From Quillaja saponaria (Eukaryota; Streptophyta; Magnoliopsida; Fabales; Quillajaceae): 64,000 nt of DNA. The notes beneath the pieces were generated by a model that was given only the letters and a program-made list of their open reading frames with translations, was not told where the DNA came from and ran no database searches. Shown piece after piece: positions 23,575 to 36,047 of this stretch (positions are counted from its first letter, which is position 1; every line of letters starts with the position of its first letter). The translations under genes and the position numbers were made by a program. The stretch covers positions 9,858,001 to 9,922,000 of the forward strand of contig CM055609.1 in assembly GCA_029379385.1 (NCBI GenBank), given 5' to 3'.

Positions 23575-25482
23575 CTAGATGTCTGGCAGATATTCACACT
23601 CTCGCAGACGAGTGGTCAATGAATTCAGACCAGCATATATGGAATCACTTTCAGGATGGGTCCTATCACCTTTTCTAAAAACATGCAAACCATTCTTGAG
23701 CTCAATCCAGCTACACCCTGGTGTCTTCTTCACATTTTGCTGCCTCATTGTATGTCTAACCTCTGACACCTCTTCATACCTACCATCCACTCCATAAATA
23801 TTGGATAGTAATACATAAGATCCAGAATGCCCCGGGTCAAGTTCATTAACCTGCTTCGCAGCAACCTCAGCCAGGTCTGTGTTCCTATGTAGCTGGCAAG
23901 CTGCTAATAAAGCCCTCCATACCACAGAGTTGGCCTTAATGGGCATTGTCAGCAGCAATTCATAAGCCTTCTCAATACAACCAGCTCGTCCTAGCATGTC
24001 AATCACACAGGTGTAATGTTCAATGGTTGGAGGGACACCATATTTTGACTCCATTAGTGACAAGAACTTGTGCCCCTGTCTCACCAAGCCTGAATGGCTG
24101 CAAGCAGACAATACTCCAACAAATGTGACCTCATCAGGTATTAGTTGTGCCTCACACATACAAGAAAACATATTTAATGCCTCACTACCATAACCATGCA
24201 TTCCATAACCAATGATCATGATATTCCATGATGCCACATCCTTGTCTCTCATATTACCAAAAATTGCATGAGCATCTCTCATATTTCCACATTTTGCATA
24301 CATATCCATAACAGCATTGTTCACTGAAATATCATCAAAACAATTACTAATGCCATCCTTCCCCATCCCATTAACAATCATATACCCATGTATTTGTCTA
24401 CCATGCATTAACGCCGCCAGATGAGAGCAAGCTGGAAGGACTGTTGTGATAGTAACCAAATCAGGTCTAAACCCAGTATCCAGCATTCTATTAAAAAGCC
24501 GCAAAGTTTCATCATAATCACCACATTGTTCATGAACGGATATGATTGAGTTCCATGAGTATAAATCCTTCTCGTTCATTATCTCAAAAATATATAAGGC
24601 ATCAGTGACACACTTGCATTTCCCATAAAAATCAACCAGCGCATTAGAAACCGCGACACCTGAATTATAACCCATTTTCACCACAAATCCATGAACAGCT
24701 CTCCCATTGTCAAAGTAGCCCATCATTGAAAAGATAGACAATACACCAGTAACAGTAAATCTACTTGGCACTACTCCATTTTCGACCATTCTCCTAAAAA
24801 CCTCCAGAGCCTGATAGAACTGCCCAATCTGCGCATACCCATTGACCAGTGAATTCCAAAGCACCACATCCCTTACTGGCAATTCCTCAAACACATCCTG
24901 TGCCTCCAACATTAGCCCAAATTTTAAATAAGTATTAACTAAAGCACTCCCCACAAACACATCCAATTCCAACCCAAGTTTAAACAACAACCCATGAATC
25001 TTCTTAACCTCCAAATCCTCCAGGGAATCACAACAAGCTCTGATCACGCACGGAAACGTGAACTTATCCGGTACAATCCCTGCCCACCTCATTTGCGTAT
25101 AAAACTCAAACCCATCTCCAGCAAGCCCATTGGCAACTAACCCAGCAACGATAGCGTTATATGCAAACACATTCCTATCACCAGTTGGGCAATTAAAGAC
25201 ATTAAGTGCGTAATTCATGAGGTTGCACTTGGAATACATGTTAATAAGGCTGGTGATAGAGACTGGGGAGTTAAGAAAGCCATTAATGAGCATATAGGAA
25301 TGAACTTGTTTACCTTTAGAGAGGCTTCTATAGTTGGCACATGCTTGAAGGGAGGCAATGCAGGTGCTGAGGTCGTATGGGGACTTGAAATATGGGTCCA
25401 AAGAAGGTGAAGAAGAGAAGCAGTAGAACAAGCCAGAAGGCTTGTTGACTAATACTCTGTAGAATATGATCCTTCTACCCAT
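23575..25482 (-). CDS. E-class pentatricopeptide repeat protein (At3g14730-like)
   Basis: Intronless, 635 residues. It is a plant PPR of the PLS class: tandem repeats of about 31-36 residues from about residue 40 to 520, with typical lines such as VFVGSALVNTYLKFG and ALNMFSCMCEAQLIPDEVTF. An E/E+ tail follows (SGSYVLLSNIY, then KKTPGCSWIELKNGLHVF). No DYW deaminase domain is present, since the protein stops soon after the E+ region. The tail and overall length agree closely with Arabidopsis At3g14730 as I remember it. E-class PPRs act on organelle RNA, mostly C-to-U editing together with partner proteins. The basic, hydroxylated N-terminus could be an organelle targeting signal. The RNA target is unknown. 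It is divergent from SS4, with 488 bp between the start codons. Confidence 0.88.
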   Translation of the reverse strand: MGRRIIFYRVLVNKPSGLFYCFSSSPSLDPYFKSPYDLSTCIASLQACANYRSLSKGKQVHSYMLINGFLNSPVSITSLINMYSKCNLMNYALNVFNCPTGDRNVFAYNAIVAGLVANGLAGDGFEFYTQMRWAGIVPDKFTFPCVIRACCDSLEDLEVKKIHGLLFKLGLELDVFVGSALVNTYLKFGLMLEAQDVFEELPVRDVVLWNSLVNGYAQIGQFYQALEVFRRMVENGVVPSRFTVTGVLSIFSMMGYFDNGRAVHGFVVKMGYNSGVAVSNALVDFYGKCKCVTDALYIFEIMNEKDLYSWNSIISVHEQCGDYDETLRLFNRMLDTGFRPDLVTITTVLPACSHLAALMHGRQIHGYMIVNGMGKDGISNCFDDISVNNAVMDMYAKCGNMRDAHAIFGNMRDKDVASWNIMIIGYGMHGYGSEALNMFSCMCEAQLIPDEVTFVGVLSACSHSGLVRQGHKFLSLMESKYGVPPTIEHYTCVIDMLGRAGCIEKAYELLLTMPIKANSVVWRALLAACQLHRNTDLAEVAAKQVNELDPGHSGSYVLLSNIYGVDGRYEEVSEVRHTMRQQNVKKTPGCSWIELKNGLHVFRKGDRTHPESDSIYAGLNSLTTRLRECEYLPDI

Positions 25483-25970
25483 CTAACAGGGACCTGTCTG
25501 CTAATCAGTCTGCAAAAGTTATCAACTTTAATGCCGGAACTTAAAAATATTGTCTTGGTCCTATCGGGTTGTTGCTTCAAGTTTAAACCTTTGCAAATCT
25601 AATTTGAGCCTCGAAAAGCATTTACAAGCTACAGTTGATTCCACTTTTACTCACTCATCCAACTTAATCAATCACCGTAGACTTCCCTGATGGAGTGACC
25701 TGGACCCACTTCTTGTGTGGGTCCCACGATTCCATCACCGTTCACGTTAGATAAAATTTTAATGGGAAAAGCTTTAATCATAAACATTTACAGGTGGCCA
25801 CTGACTGAGATATTTAACAGTCTTTTATATTCCTTACCTGAAGGGAGAGAAATGTTAATGTGTGGGCATAAGTATTTCTTCTGTTGAGGCAAAGAAAAAA
25901 AGATAGTGGCTGTAGAAGTTGTGGCAAAGAAACCGTTGCTCTTAATGCTTACAGGCAGAGGTGGAGAGAG
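25483..25970. promoter_or_regulatory. Shared divergent promoter region (PPR / SS4)
   Basis: Only 488 bp separate the ATG of the minus-strand PPR gene from that of the plus-strand starch synthase, so core promoters and both 5' leaders must fit here. A near-perfect hairpin lies at 25688-25737: outer arms TGATGGA / TCCATCA and inner arms GGACCCAC / GTGGGTCC. Its role is unknown. Confidence 0.55.
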
Positions 25971-28900
25971 ATGACAATGGCTGCGAAGCTGACAACGTGT
26001 TTTGTGAGTCGGAGCTTTAACGGACTGGACTGCAAGCACTCTAGAATACGCTTTCCTTTGCTTTCTTATCGAATACTTCCTGCTTCTTGTAAAATGCGAC
26101 AACGGAATCTTAGGTACTCTTCTTTCTCTCTCTCAACCTCCAATCCCTTTTTGCAATTTTCTGTTTCTTTGAATGTGGTTATGTTGCTTGATGATTTGCC
26201 TTGTAAGTTCTTGGCTTTTAATTACTGGGGATTGATTCTTTATTATTAAATGATTTTATTTGGGGGTGGAATTTGACTTGAGCAAGCAATGTTTGGATTC
26301 ATCATTCATGGGTTCACTCAGAACTTATCCTCTCTGATATTGGATGTTTACGAAATGCGTTTGGCTGATTACTTTGGTTTATTTTGAAGATGTATATCTC
26401 AACGGGGTAGCTGAAAATCGAGAAGCTAGTTGCTTTCTTTTCTTATACATATATGTATCATTGGTTTTTCTTGAATCTTGACTTCATTTTATATATTATA
26501 GCTGTTGTTTTTTATTTCCATTGCTCCTTTTAAGATGCCACCATATACAGACAGCTGATTTCTTTAGCCTTGTATAGATTTAACAAAGCTTATTATTGGA
26601 CTAAACTCTAGAAAGCAATTTACAAATGGAGACAATTTACAAATGGAAACAATCTTAAGAGCATCTCCTAGAAAATCTACATTCACTGATGATTCTTGCC
26701 CAGGCCTATAGGCTATAAGACTTCTTAAACAGAACTAACACCTTACTATTGACCTGAGTGACTAACAGTAACGAGCTCCATGTATCACACTTAGTCATCA
26801 AGTGTTACATTGAAGTCCCCAATTACAGTAAGCACAAAAGTAGTCTGGACTCCAGAACCATAAGAAACAGGGTAATTTGTCCTGAAAAGTAGTACCAAAT
26901 AGTATTGATCTGCTGGTTCCTCGAAGAAATTTTTGAGATATTTGTGTGCGTGTGCTTATGCATCTCATCTTATATCCTTTGGGATTGAGACTTGCACCTT
27001 CTAAAGTTGGACAACCAGGTTTAGCCTTTTTGGTCTTGAATTGGATTACTTTAGAATGTGGATTGTTGATAAACAAACGAATGAGAGACGACTGCTGATT
27101 CAATAATGCAGAGGAGTATACTAGCTGTTTTGTAAGGGATGTTAGCTATATGGTTTTCAATGTATAGGTGTCCATGAGACATAATACTTATAGGTCATAC
27201 TTGCTTGGTTTAGGTTTTCAATACACACCCATATTTTTTTTAATAAGTAATGCTTTTATTAATGAGAAAGGGTCATATCTTTATACACAAGACAGATCCA
27301 CCAAAGGCAAAAAAGTAGTAATTGTTTCGTATTGAGTGGCTTAATTGCAATATCCAATACTATATGTAGAATTTGTTTTCAGGACATTTTTTGGCTTTTC
27401 ATTTTTAATCATAAGGTGTAGTCAAAGTCTATATATTAGTTCATGAGTTTTATAATATATCACCAGTATTTATTGTTTCATTTTGGTTGAGTGAGCAAGT
27501 GATAATTGCATGGGGAAGGTCTATTCCTCTTTTCTGCATCCCTAGTTCCACACATTGGAGAAACTTACACTGGGATTACTATGTGGGTGTGGACCTTAAC
27601 TAAATTGAATTTTATATAGTATTTTGTCTTGCTTAGGGGGGGTGGGGGGAAGGGTTCTTACTTGGTTGGTTTGAGTGCAGAGAGAAAAGTAAAAGTCCTC
27701 TAATTCAAACCTGCAAGTAATTATTCTCTCTTGAGAATTCACATACTTTTATGGCAGCTGAGACCTCAATCTTTGATGTTAACCTATAACATATAATCTC
27801 AAGTTCATAGTGCTGCCTTCACTATTGAGATTTGATTCTTTTTAAATTTTATTGAGGCTGTTGGATACTCTAATCAGCTTGTAAATTCTGTACCTGAACT
27901 TCAATATGCACTAATTGATAATTTAGTCCAATGTATGCAGTTCCCAACATAAAAGACAACAGGTGAAGAAAGCTGCCCATGAGCTTTCTTCCACTGATGG
28001 AGATTCCCAGTTGAATGAAGACAAGGACTCTGAACTCAAAAAGGTGCCAATGGATGGACTTCCAAAGATGAACAAAAAAATCACATCCAGTGATGATAAT
28101 AAAAACAGTATACCTGCGGAGTTCATCGGTGCAGAGGAGTTCAATGGAGATTCCTTGTTGAATGAAGATGTGGACTCTGAACTCAAAAAGGGTCCAATGG
28201 ATGGACTCCCAAATATGAACAAGAAGATCATATCCAATGATGATATTAAAAACAGTGTACCTGTGGAGTTCATCGATGCAGAGGAGTTCAATGGAGTCTC
28301 CCAATTGAATGATGATGAGGATTCTGAACTCAAGAAGGTGTCAGTGGACGGACTTCCAAGCCTGAACAAGAAAATCATATCCAGTGATGATATTGAAAAT
28401 AGTATACCAGTGAAGCTCATTGATGCGGAGGGTTTTAGTCCAACTGTACAAGATGAAACAAAACCTTCGGTATTTCATTCTGACATATAAAGCTAAATTA
28501 GATCATAATCTTCATTATTCATGGGGTTAAAGTATTGTCTTCCATCCCTTAGATGTCACCAAGGTTTCAATTTTGCCCCTACAGGACTTTTAGAGTCACT
28601 TTTGTCCCAAAACTTTTCAATTGTTTCCAATGTCTTCGTAGCCTCTACTGTCAGTTAGTCAAAGTAACAGTCAAAGCTGATATGGCTCAAATGTGTCAAA
28701 TTTGCTCTTTATTTAACGACAGTGCTAAAATGATGCCTCTTGTATCTTAAGAAGTCTTCCCTCCCTCTGTATCCCCCATCTACAAAAATCCAAGTTTCAC
28801 AATACCTAAATTAGAGAGTGAGGAGTTTGAAGCTACAAGAACAGTTGTCTTAGTCATGTCATTGAATAACTGTAATAGTCTACCACTGTTGGGGCCAAAT

Positions 28901-31900
28901 TGCCAAAGGCAGCTTTTGATCAGTATTTAGTATTGGTAATATGGATTGGGAAGACATTGCATGCCGCGTGCAAGTTTAGGGACAAATTGATACTAAATCT
29001 CTTTTGGGGACAAAATAGAAAACTGTCAAATTTTATGGAGAAAATAATTTAGCCTTCTGCATGGATGATTTATAGTTTTCGAGAACCTAGGCAAGAAGAA
29101 AGGTTATTTGTTTAGATACGTTATATGAATATACCATGACCAACATTCTTTATTTATTAAGATACAAAGTTCCAGGCAATATCTTGCGGCTGTGCAGTTC
29201 CTCAGACCTAATTATAAGAGAAAGGAAACTCAAAGATAGCCATAATTAATTTATAACTGAGACCTAAAATCGATTGTGTTTCTCACTCTTGATGTGCTAA
29301 ACAAATTATTTTTCATCATATATACTTTTACCAGTTATTGGTTTCTAGTGAGTGTTATAGTTCATTTGATGATAATTACATAGCTTTTATATTGATTGTA
29401 TTGCAGCTGTAATGTTTTCAAAAAGGACAGTAATTTTAAATTTTCATCATTTATAAATTGGATGTTGCATTAGCATTTTATGCAACTACAGTAAATCTGA
29501 AAGATTTGTTTCACATTGGTCAGTAGCATCTGCTAAATATATCTTAAGCAGCTTAGCCTATTTGAAGAATCTTTTCAAATGCAAGTCATGGAACTACAGA
29601 GTGAAATGCAGAAAACATGAGATTTGTATTGGATCCAAATTATTTTCTTGGTTTTGACTTTGCAACAGAGTCTTGATAGGAATATTTGCTCCTGTGTTTG
29701 TCATTTACCTGGGCAAGAAAATATTAGATAATGATAGAGAAGACTCCAAAGAAGTTATCTTGATTAATAACCTTTGTTTCTTAGGCCATTAATATAGATC
29801 GAAGAGGGCCACTTTCAGGTGTTGAACTTGGAGATTTGTTAGCCATGATAAGCAATTCAGAGAAAAGTAAGATATTTTTCTGCTTTATTTAAAAATGTTT
29901 GTGAAATCTGATACCCTTATTCTTTGATAATTAATTCTATTCTATCATTTTACTGAAAAGAGTTACTCTTGCTATAGATATCCTTCTTCTTAATCAAGCT
30001 AGAATTCGTGCCCTCGAAGACGTTGACAAGATTCTTGCGGAGAAGGAGGCATTGCAAGGAGAGATCAATTTCTTGGAGATGAGATTGGCAGAAACTGATG
30101 CACGGATCAAAGTAGCAGCGCAGGAAAAGATACATGTGGAACTCTTAGAAGATAAGTTGGAGAAACTGCGGAATGAGTTGACTCACAGGGGCAGTACTGA
30201 AAGAAAAGAGCTTGAATTGTATGAGAATCAAAATATGATTTTGAATGATAAATCCCTTCCAAGTCATGATAATAGTATCTATTCTCTAAGTGAGGAGCTT
30301 AGTTCATTGAAGGCAGAAAATGCCTCTCTGAAGAATGACATACAATCACTTAAAACAGAGCTTACTGATATCAAGAATACAGATGGACGTGTTGTAGCAT
30401 GGGAAAAGGAGTGCTCAGTTTTGGAGTCTTCACTAAAAGAGTTCGGAATCAAAACTCTTAGTTTCTCAGGAAGAGGTTTCAGAGCTTTCTATGCTAAAAG
30501 TTGAATGTAAGGACTTAAGGGATAAGGTAGAAAATTTGCAAGCATTGTTGGACAAGGCAACCAAAGAGGCAGATCAAACTATTATAGTGTTACAACAAAA
30601 CCAGGAGCTTCGGAAGCAGGTTGATAAACTAGAAGAATCCCTTGAAGAAGCTAATGTCTATAAGTTATCTTCGGAGAAAATGCAACAGTATAATGAATTA
30701 ATGCAACAAAAAATCAAACAATTGGAGGAACGTCTTCAAAGGTCTGATGAAGAGATAAATTCGTATGTTCAATTGTATCAAGAATCAGTGAAAGAATTCC
30801 AAGATACACTTAATAAAGTGAAAGAAGAAAGCAAAAAAAGGGCACTGGATGAACCAATGGATGATATGCCTTGGGAATTTTGGAGCCGTTTATTGCTTAT
30901 AGTAGATGGGTGGTTGCTTGAAAAGAAAATATTGGCAAATGATGCAAAGCAATTGAGAGATATGGTGTGGAAGAGAGATAGGCGTATTTGTGATGCATAC
31001 ATGACCTGCAAAGAGAAGAGTGACAATGAGGCAGTGGCTACATTTATGAAGCTGACGTCGTCATCAACACGGTATCAACTTTAATTAGCCTTTATTTATA
31101 TGTATGCATACAATGTTGTCTTATATTCCCCTTCTTTTGACCTTTTAGTCCAGGATTGTATGTCGTTCATATTGCAGCAGAGATGGCACCAGTTGCTAAG
31201 GTGAACTGATCATAGCTCTCCACATCTATTTCTTCTTGCCAAGTTTTTTGAAGATTTCTACAACTAGATTTCTTTTGTTATTCATTCTATACTTTGTGTG
31301 CTGTGTAGCAGACAGTTTGAATATAATTTGACCAACTTGCAAGAAGACAAAATCTTTTGTATCTTTTATCTTGTCAATTTTGTTATCAAAATAAGAACTA
31401 GAGTGACATGCATATCGAATTGTAGTCACTGAGTTGGTTTTGGAAACCAACTTCTGTCAAAAAAATTTAAATCCATAAAGTACCTGCTCTTTAACTTGCA
31501 TTCTTTGAAGAGGTCAAGTGCTAAACTACGTTGTCTCTCCTCTGATGTGGTTCCTTCCACGTTCACTAGTTGTTTCTGTATGCTTCAAGGTGCATGGGAT
31601 TACTAGTGTTAGTAAGTTGAGGGAGAATTTGTAAATTACCAAGCTAAATCATCCATTATTAACAGAAGAAAAACACCAGCTTCTAAAAACTCCCCCCTCT
31701 TCAGCCCTGCATTACTTACTTGCCAAATGAAGTCTTCAGTTGTTGTACTACCTTCCTGAACTTTCTGTCTGGAAGCACATCGGGTGCAGTTTTCCCTATG
31801 ATTGTGACATAACTAGAATTAGAAACAAATCTAAGATGAGAGGCACTTCTTCTATGTATGTAATGAATATTTTCTCAAAGGCTTACCTCTTTCCATCTTT

Positions 31901-34900
31901 GGTCTTCTTGGTATTTGTTGCTATCTTTTGTAAAATAAGAACTTGTGTGCAGTTACCATCCCATGCCTTCTCAGAATATGTGCTATTGTCACTGCCAGAT
32001 ATCAGTTTCTTTGAATTGTTCTCATATTACTGGCCTTCTTGTCATAACCAAGGGACTAAATTAAAAATCTTTTCGTTTTCACCAAAACGGGTGAATCGTT
32101 TTCGTTTCCATAGTTATGGAAGCGAAACACCCCCTCAGAAACGAAATGTAAAATTTCAGTGGAAACGGTGGTGTTTCCATCGAAACGAGCAAATTGTTTC
32201 TGTTGTTTCCATAGGAAGTTTGTAGTTTTTCATTTTAAAGGCTTGATTCGGTAAAATTTGATGGAAATAACATAAATTTCTTGTTAAATAAAATTCTTGC
32301 TTTATGTAACTGGTTTACATAAACTATAAATTTATTTTTATATATTAATAAGCTTCCTAAGCACTCGGATGTGATTGTAATTTGATCCCACCTTCAATTT
32401 GTATGCCTATGTTAAGGTTTTTACTTTGGGATGTATTTATGAGCATTCTATATACTAAATTAATCATGCTGGATATTTACAGTTATTCTAATATGTGTTT
32501 TATTATATGTTTTCATGTGTTTCCAAATAATTTACTGTTACCATGGTGTTTCATGAATCGTTTCTATTTCCAAACTTATCGAAGCGGTACCTTGAAACTA
32601 ATTTTAGTACGTAACTCATAATTGAAATCTATGTAGTTTTTCCATACTTTCATGGGTGGTACAAATTAATTCTTCTTATAAATGATTGTGATTCTGCATG
32701 TGTCTTGTATTTAACTGCCTCCAAAATTCGTAAAACTGATATGGATGAAGATAATTTGGTGTGCTAAGCTTGATATATGTAGTTGGTCCATGTTCTGTCA
32801 TCTTAAGCTTTAGGGGGAATTGGTAATTCATCTGGATACCGGAACATTGTTTACCTTGATACTTACGTTACGTGCATGTTAATGCTCGTGTATTCATGTG
32901 CCATGTACATGGAAATTTGCTGATAAATATGTTTATTAGTTATGTTCATGCTGACCAATGTGCGGTATTTTAACAAATAAGAAGTCAGATATGATTGTCT
33001 CAGACCTGTATCTGTTACAGAAATCTCTGCTCTAGTTATTTACCTTGCATCTATGAGAAAACGCTTCATAATTCATTTCATGGAATTGTGAAACTTAGTA
33101 ATTGTTTTGTACCTATTGGCTTACCAGGAAGATTTAGTGCCTGAATTATTTATTTAAAAATTGGAAATCCTTAAATTATGTTGGTCAACAAATAAAATAG
33201 AGATTCTCTATTTTTCAGGTTGGTGGCTTAGGGGATGTTGTGGCTGGTCTTGGTAAAGCTCTGCAGAAGAAAGGACACCTTGTAGAAATCATTCTTCCGA
33301 AATATGATTGCATGGAATATGACCGTGTTCGTGATTTAAGGGTATGCAATTTGATCAAACTAGAAGATCTTAGTATCATGGACCTCTCTTGACAACTTAA
33401 TTCCTTGTACAGGGCTTAGATGTGGTGATAGAGTCATACTTTGATGGTCGACTATTCAAAAATAAAATCTGGATTGGCACTGTTGAAGGTTAATGACAGA
33501 AATGTTTTTCCAATGTATATATTAACATTGTATACTGACTGTAAGATTATTTTGCAGGCCTTCCTGTTTATTTCATTGAGCCTCATCATCCTGATAAGTT
33601 CTTTTGGAGGGGACAATTATATGGAGAGCATGATGATTTCAAACGTTTTTCATTTTTCAGTCGTGCAGTTCTTGAGTTTCTTCTTCAAGCCGGCAAGAAG
33701 CCAGATATTATTCATTGCCATGATTGGCAGACAGCTTTTGTCGTATGAGCTATTGAACTCTTTGCTACTAACCATGCTTTCTTCAAGACACACATCAGTT
33801 TTAACTTTTAAGAAATTTCTGTTTGCATTTATTAGGCTCCACTTTATTGGGATATATATGTGCCAAAAGGATTGAATTCAGCCAGAATATGTTTTACTTG
33901 CCATAACTTTGAGTATCAAGGGACTGCACCGGCTTCCGAATTGGCATCCTGTGGTCTTGATGTCCACCAGTTAAACAGACCAGATAGAATGCAGGACAAC
34001 TCCGCACATGATAGGGTCAATCCGATCAAGGTGTCAATTAAAGAATTATATGTTACAGCTATATGTATATATATTTCATCAGCAAATAAAGGGTTTTTCA
34101 TAATCTCTTTAATACAGTTTCAATTGTTAGGGTGGAGTTGTTTTCTCTAACATTGTGACAACAGTCTCACCTACCTATGCCCAAGAGGTGCGAACAGCTG
34201 AGGTATGATTTTTCTCTTGTTTTTATGCTTACATTGGTTTTATGGTTTTTTTTAAATATTGTTCTTATAGAACATATACATATTATGTGAAAAAATAGAA
34301 TAAATATTTAGTATTGTCTATTCATGGTATCATTGTATATACTGGAAGTTTTAGATAAAATTACAGGTTTTTATCTCAATAATTGTTTTGGCCATGGTCA
34401 TGATAGGGATTTTACCAGTAGTATTACTGAATGTTCATACAAGTCAAAGGATATCACTGAATGCCACCCAACAATTACGCTACAATTTTAGTAACTTACC
34501 AAATTTTGAAAAATCATGCTTTTCTTTGTTTTTAGGTTTGTTTTGTAGGGTCCACATGTCAGCCTATCAGGTGGAATGTGGTGAATTGTTAATTAAAAGT
34601 TGTACCGTTATTGTAGTCCCACACTCCTGAGAGTGATTCTAAAGAAGTATGTTGTAACTTGTCAAGGGAGAAGTACTATTATTTATGACATGCTAGATGC
34701 TGCCTATGTCAGGCAAAATGAAGAGTTTGCAAGTACCGTGGGTTACTAGATTCTTAGAATAGCCGTATTTCCACTTTTAGCTCATGAAATATTCATAGTG
34801 AAGAGCCTTTGAAGACTGAGGCGAATTTGTCCTTCCAATAGCTAGGTGGAGATATCACTGGGGGTTGGGTTTGAGTTGGATACAACTGCCGAACAAGTTT

Positions 34901-36016
34901 CAATTGGATAGTTTGCAGTAGAAGCTTTTCTTTCTTCAAATTTTGGGAACACTGGACATGGTGATGAGGTTGAATAATGGTGGAGAAGACACAAGAGATA
35001 GAGCAATACACGTGAACACAAGCCAAGGTTTCAGATTATGTGAGAGAAATGAGAGATAGAGAGAAGAACTTTTAGTATAATTTTTAGAAAGAGGTTGCGA
35101 TTCTAGCAAGTGATATGTGGACCTTCTGAAGATGATCTTGTTTCTACAGTACAGTTCTTTTTCTCTTGTACAGATATATGTTGCTTTGGACATTCCTGAT
35201 GTGCACCATGGGAGCACACTCTGAATTGTTTGCGCTTTTCAACTTTGCAGCCCATAATTACAATTAGGTTTCCACCGTAATATGTGCAAAAAAAGGAAAA
35301 AAAAAAAATATGTAAAAGTGAACCTTGTTTCTGATTCCTTCAATGTCATGTCTTCTTTAGCATATTATTGACAACAAGTATAGAGGGTATAACATAAATT
35401 ACTCCTAGTATCCTTGTGTAAACAAGTTTCTTACCAGTCTCTTGTTTGAAAAAATAGGTTGTTTATCAGTCTTGTTGCATTTTATTGTAATAGTTATTCA
35501 CAATTTCACATGCTATATAGGGAGGACAGAGTCTCCACTCAACACTTAACTTTCATTCCAAAAAGTTTGTTGGAATTCTAAATGGTATTGATACTGATTC
35601 ATGGAATCCTGCCACCGATACTTTTCTCAAAGTCCAGTACAGTGCAAGTGATATTCAAGGGAAATCAGAGAATAAAGAAGCCTTGAGAAGGCATCTGGGG
35701 CTTTCTTCTGCAGATAACAAGAGGCCATTGGTAACTCATTGTCTTATTTTTAATATCATTTACTTGTTTTCTGCAAGTTATGATCATATTGCTTATTCTT
35801 TTTCTGATTTATTAAAAAGAAATTATTTCATAGACAAGTTTAATGCAACCCTTTGTGGTCTCAACTCTCAAATTGTCTAGTGTTCAAAAAGTTTTCCAGA
35901 TGATCATATCTGTTTAATACTTTTCCTGATGAACCAAATCTCTGAGAGAACTTGCTAAGCTTCTATCTTGTGTCAGGCTTATTTATAAATACTTGTGAGG
36001 TGTGAGTTATGTTTCC

Positions 36017-36047
<31 letters not shown>

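Noticed and set aside
27870..28420. Two minus-strand open frames of 144 and 165 codons
   Set aside because: They are the reverse of the SS4 triple repeat; the repetition keeps the antisense frames open. The sense frame matches SS4 exon 2.
30440..30500. A short intron explaining the SS4 exon 4 frame change
   Set aside because: No GT-AG pair gives the conserved reading, and removing one base restores the family sequence without gap.
33441..34150. Open frames of 96-144 codons across SS4 exons 7-9
   Set aside because: They read through introns and out-of-frame exon sequence. The spliced starch synthase accounts for the region.
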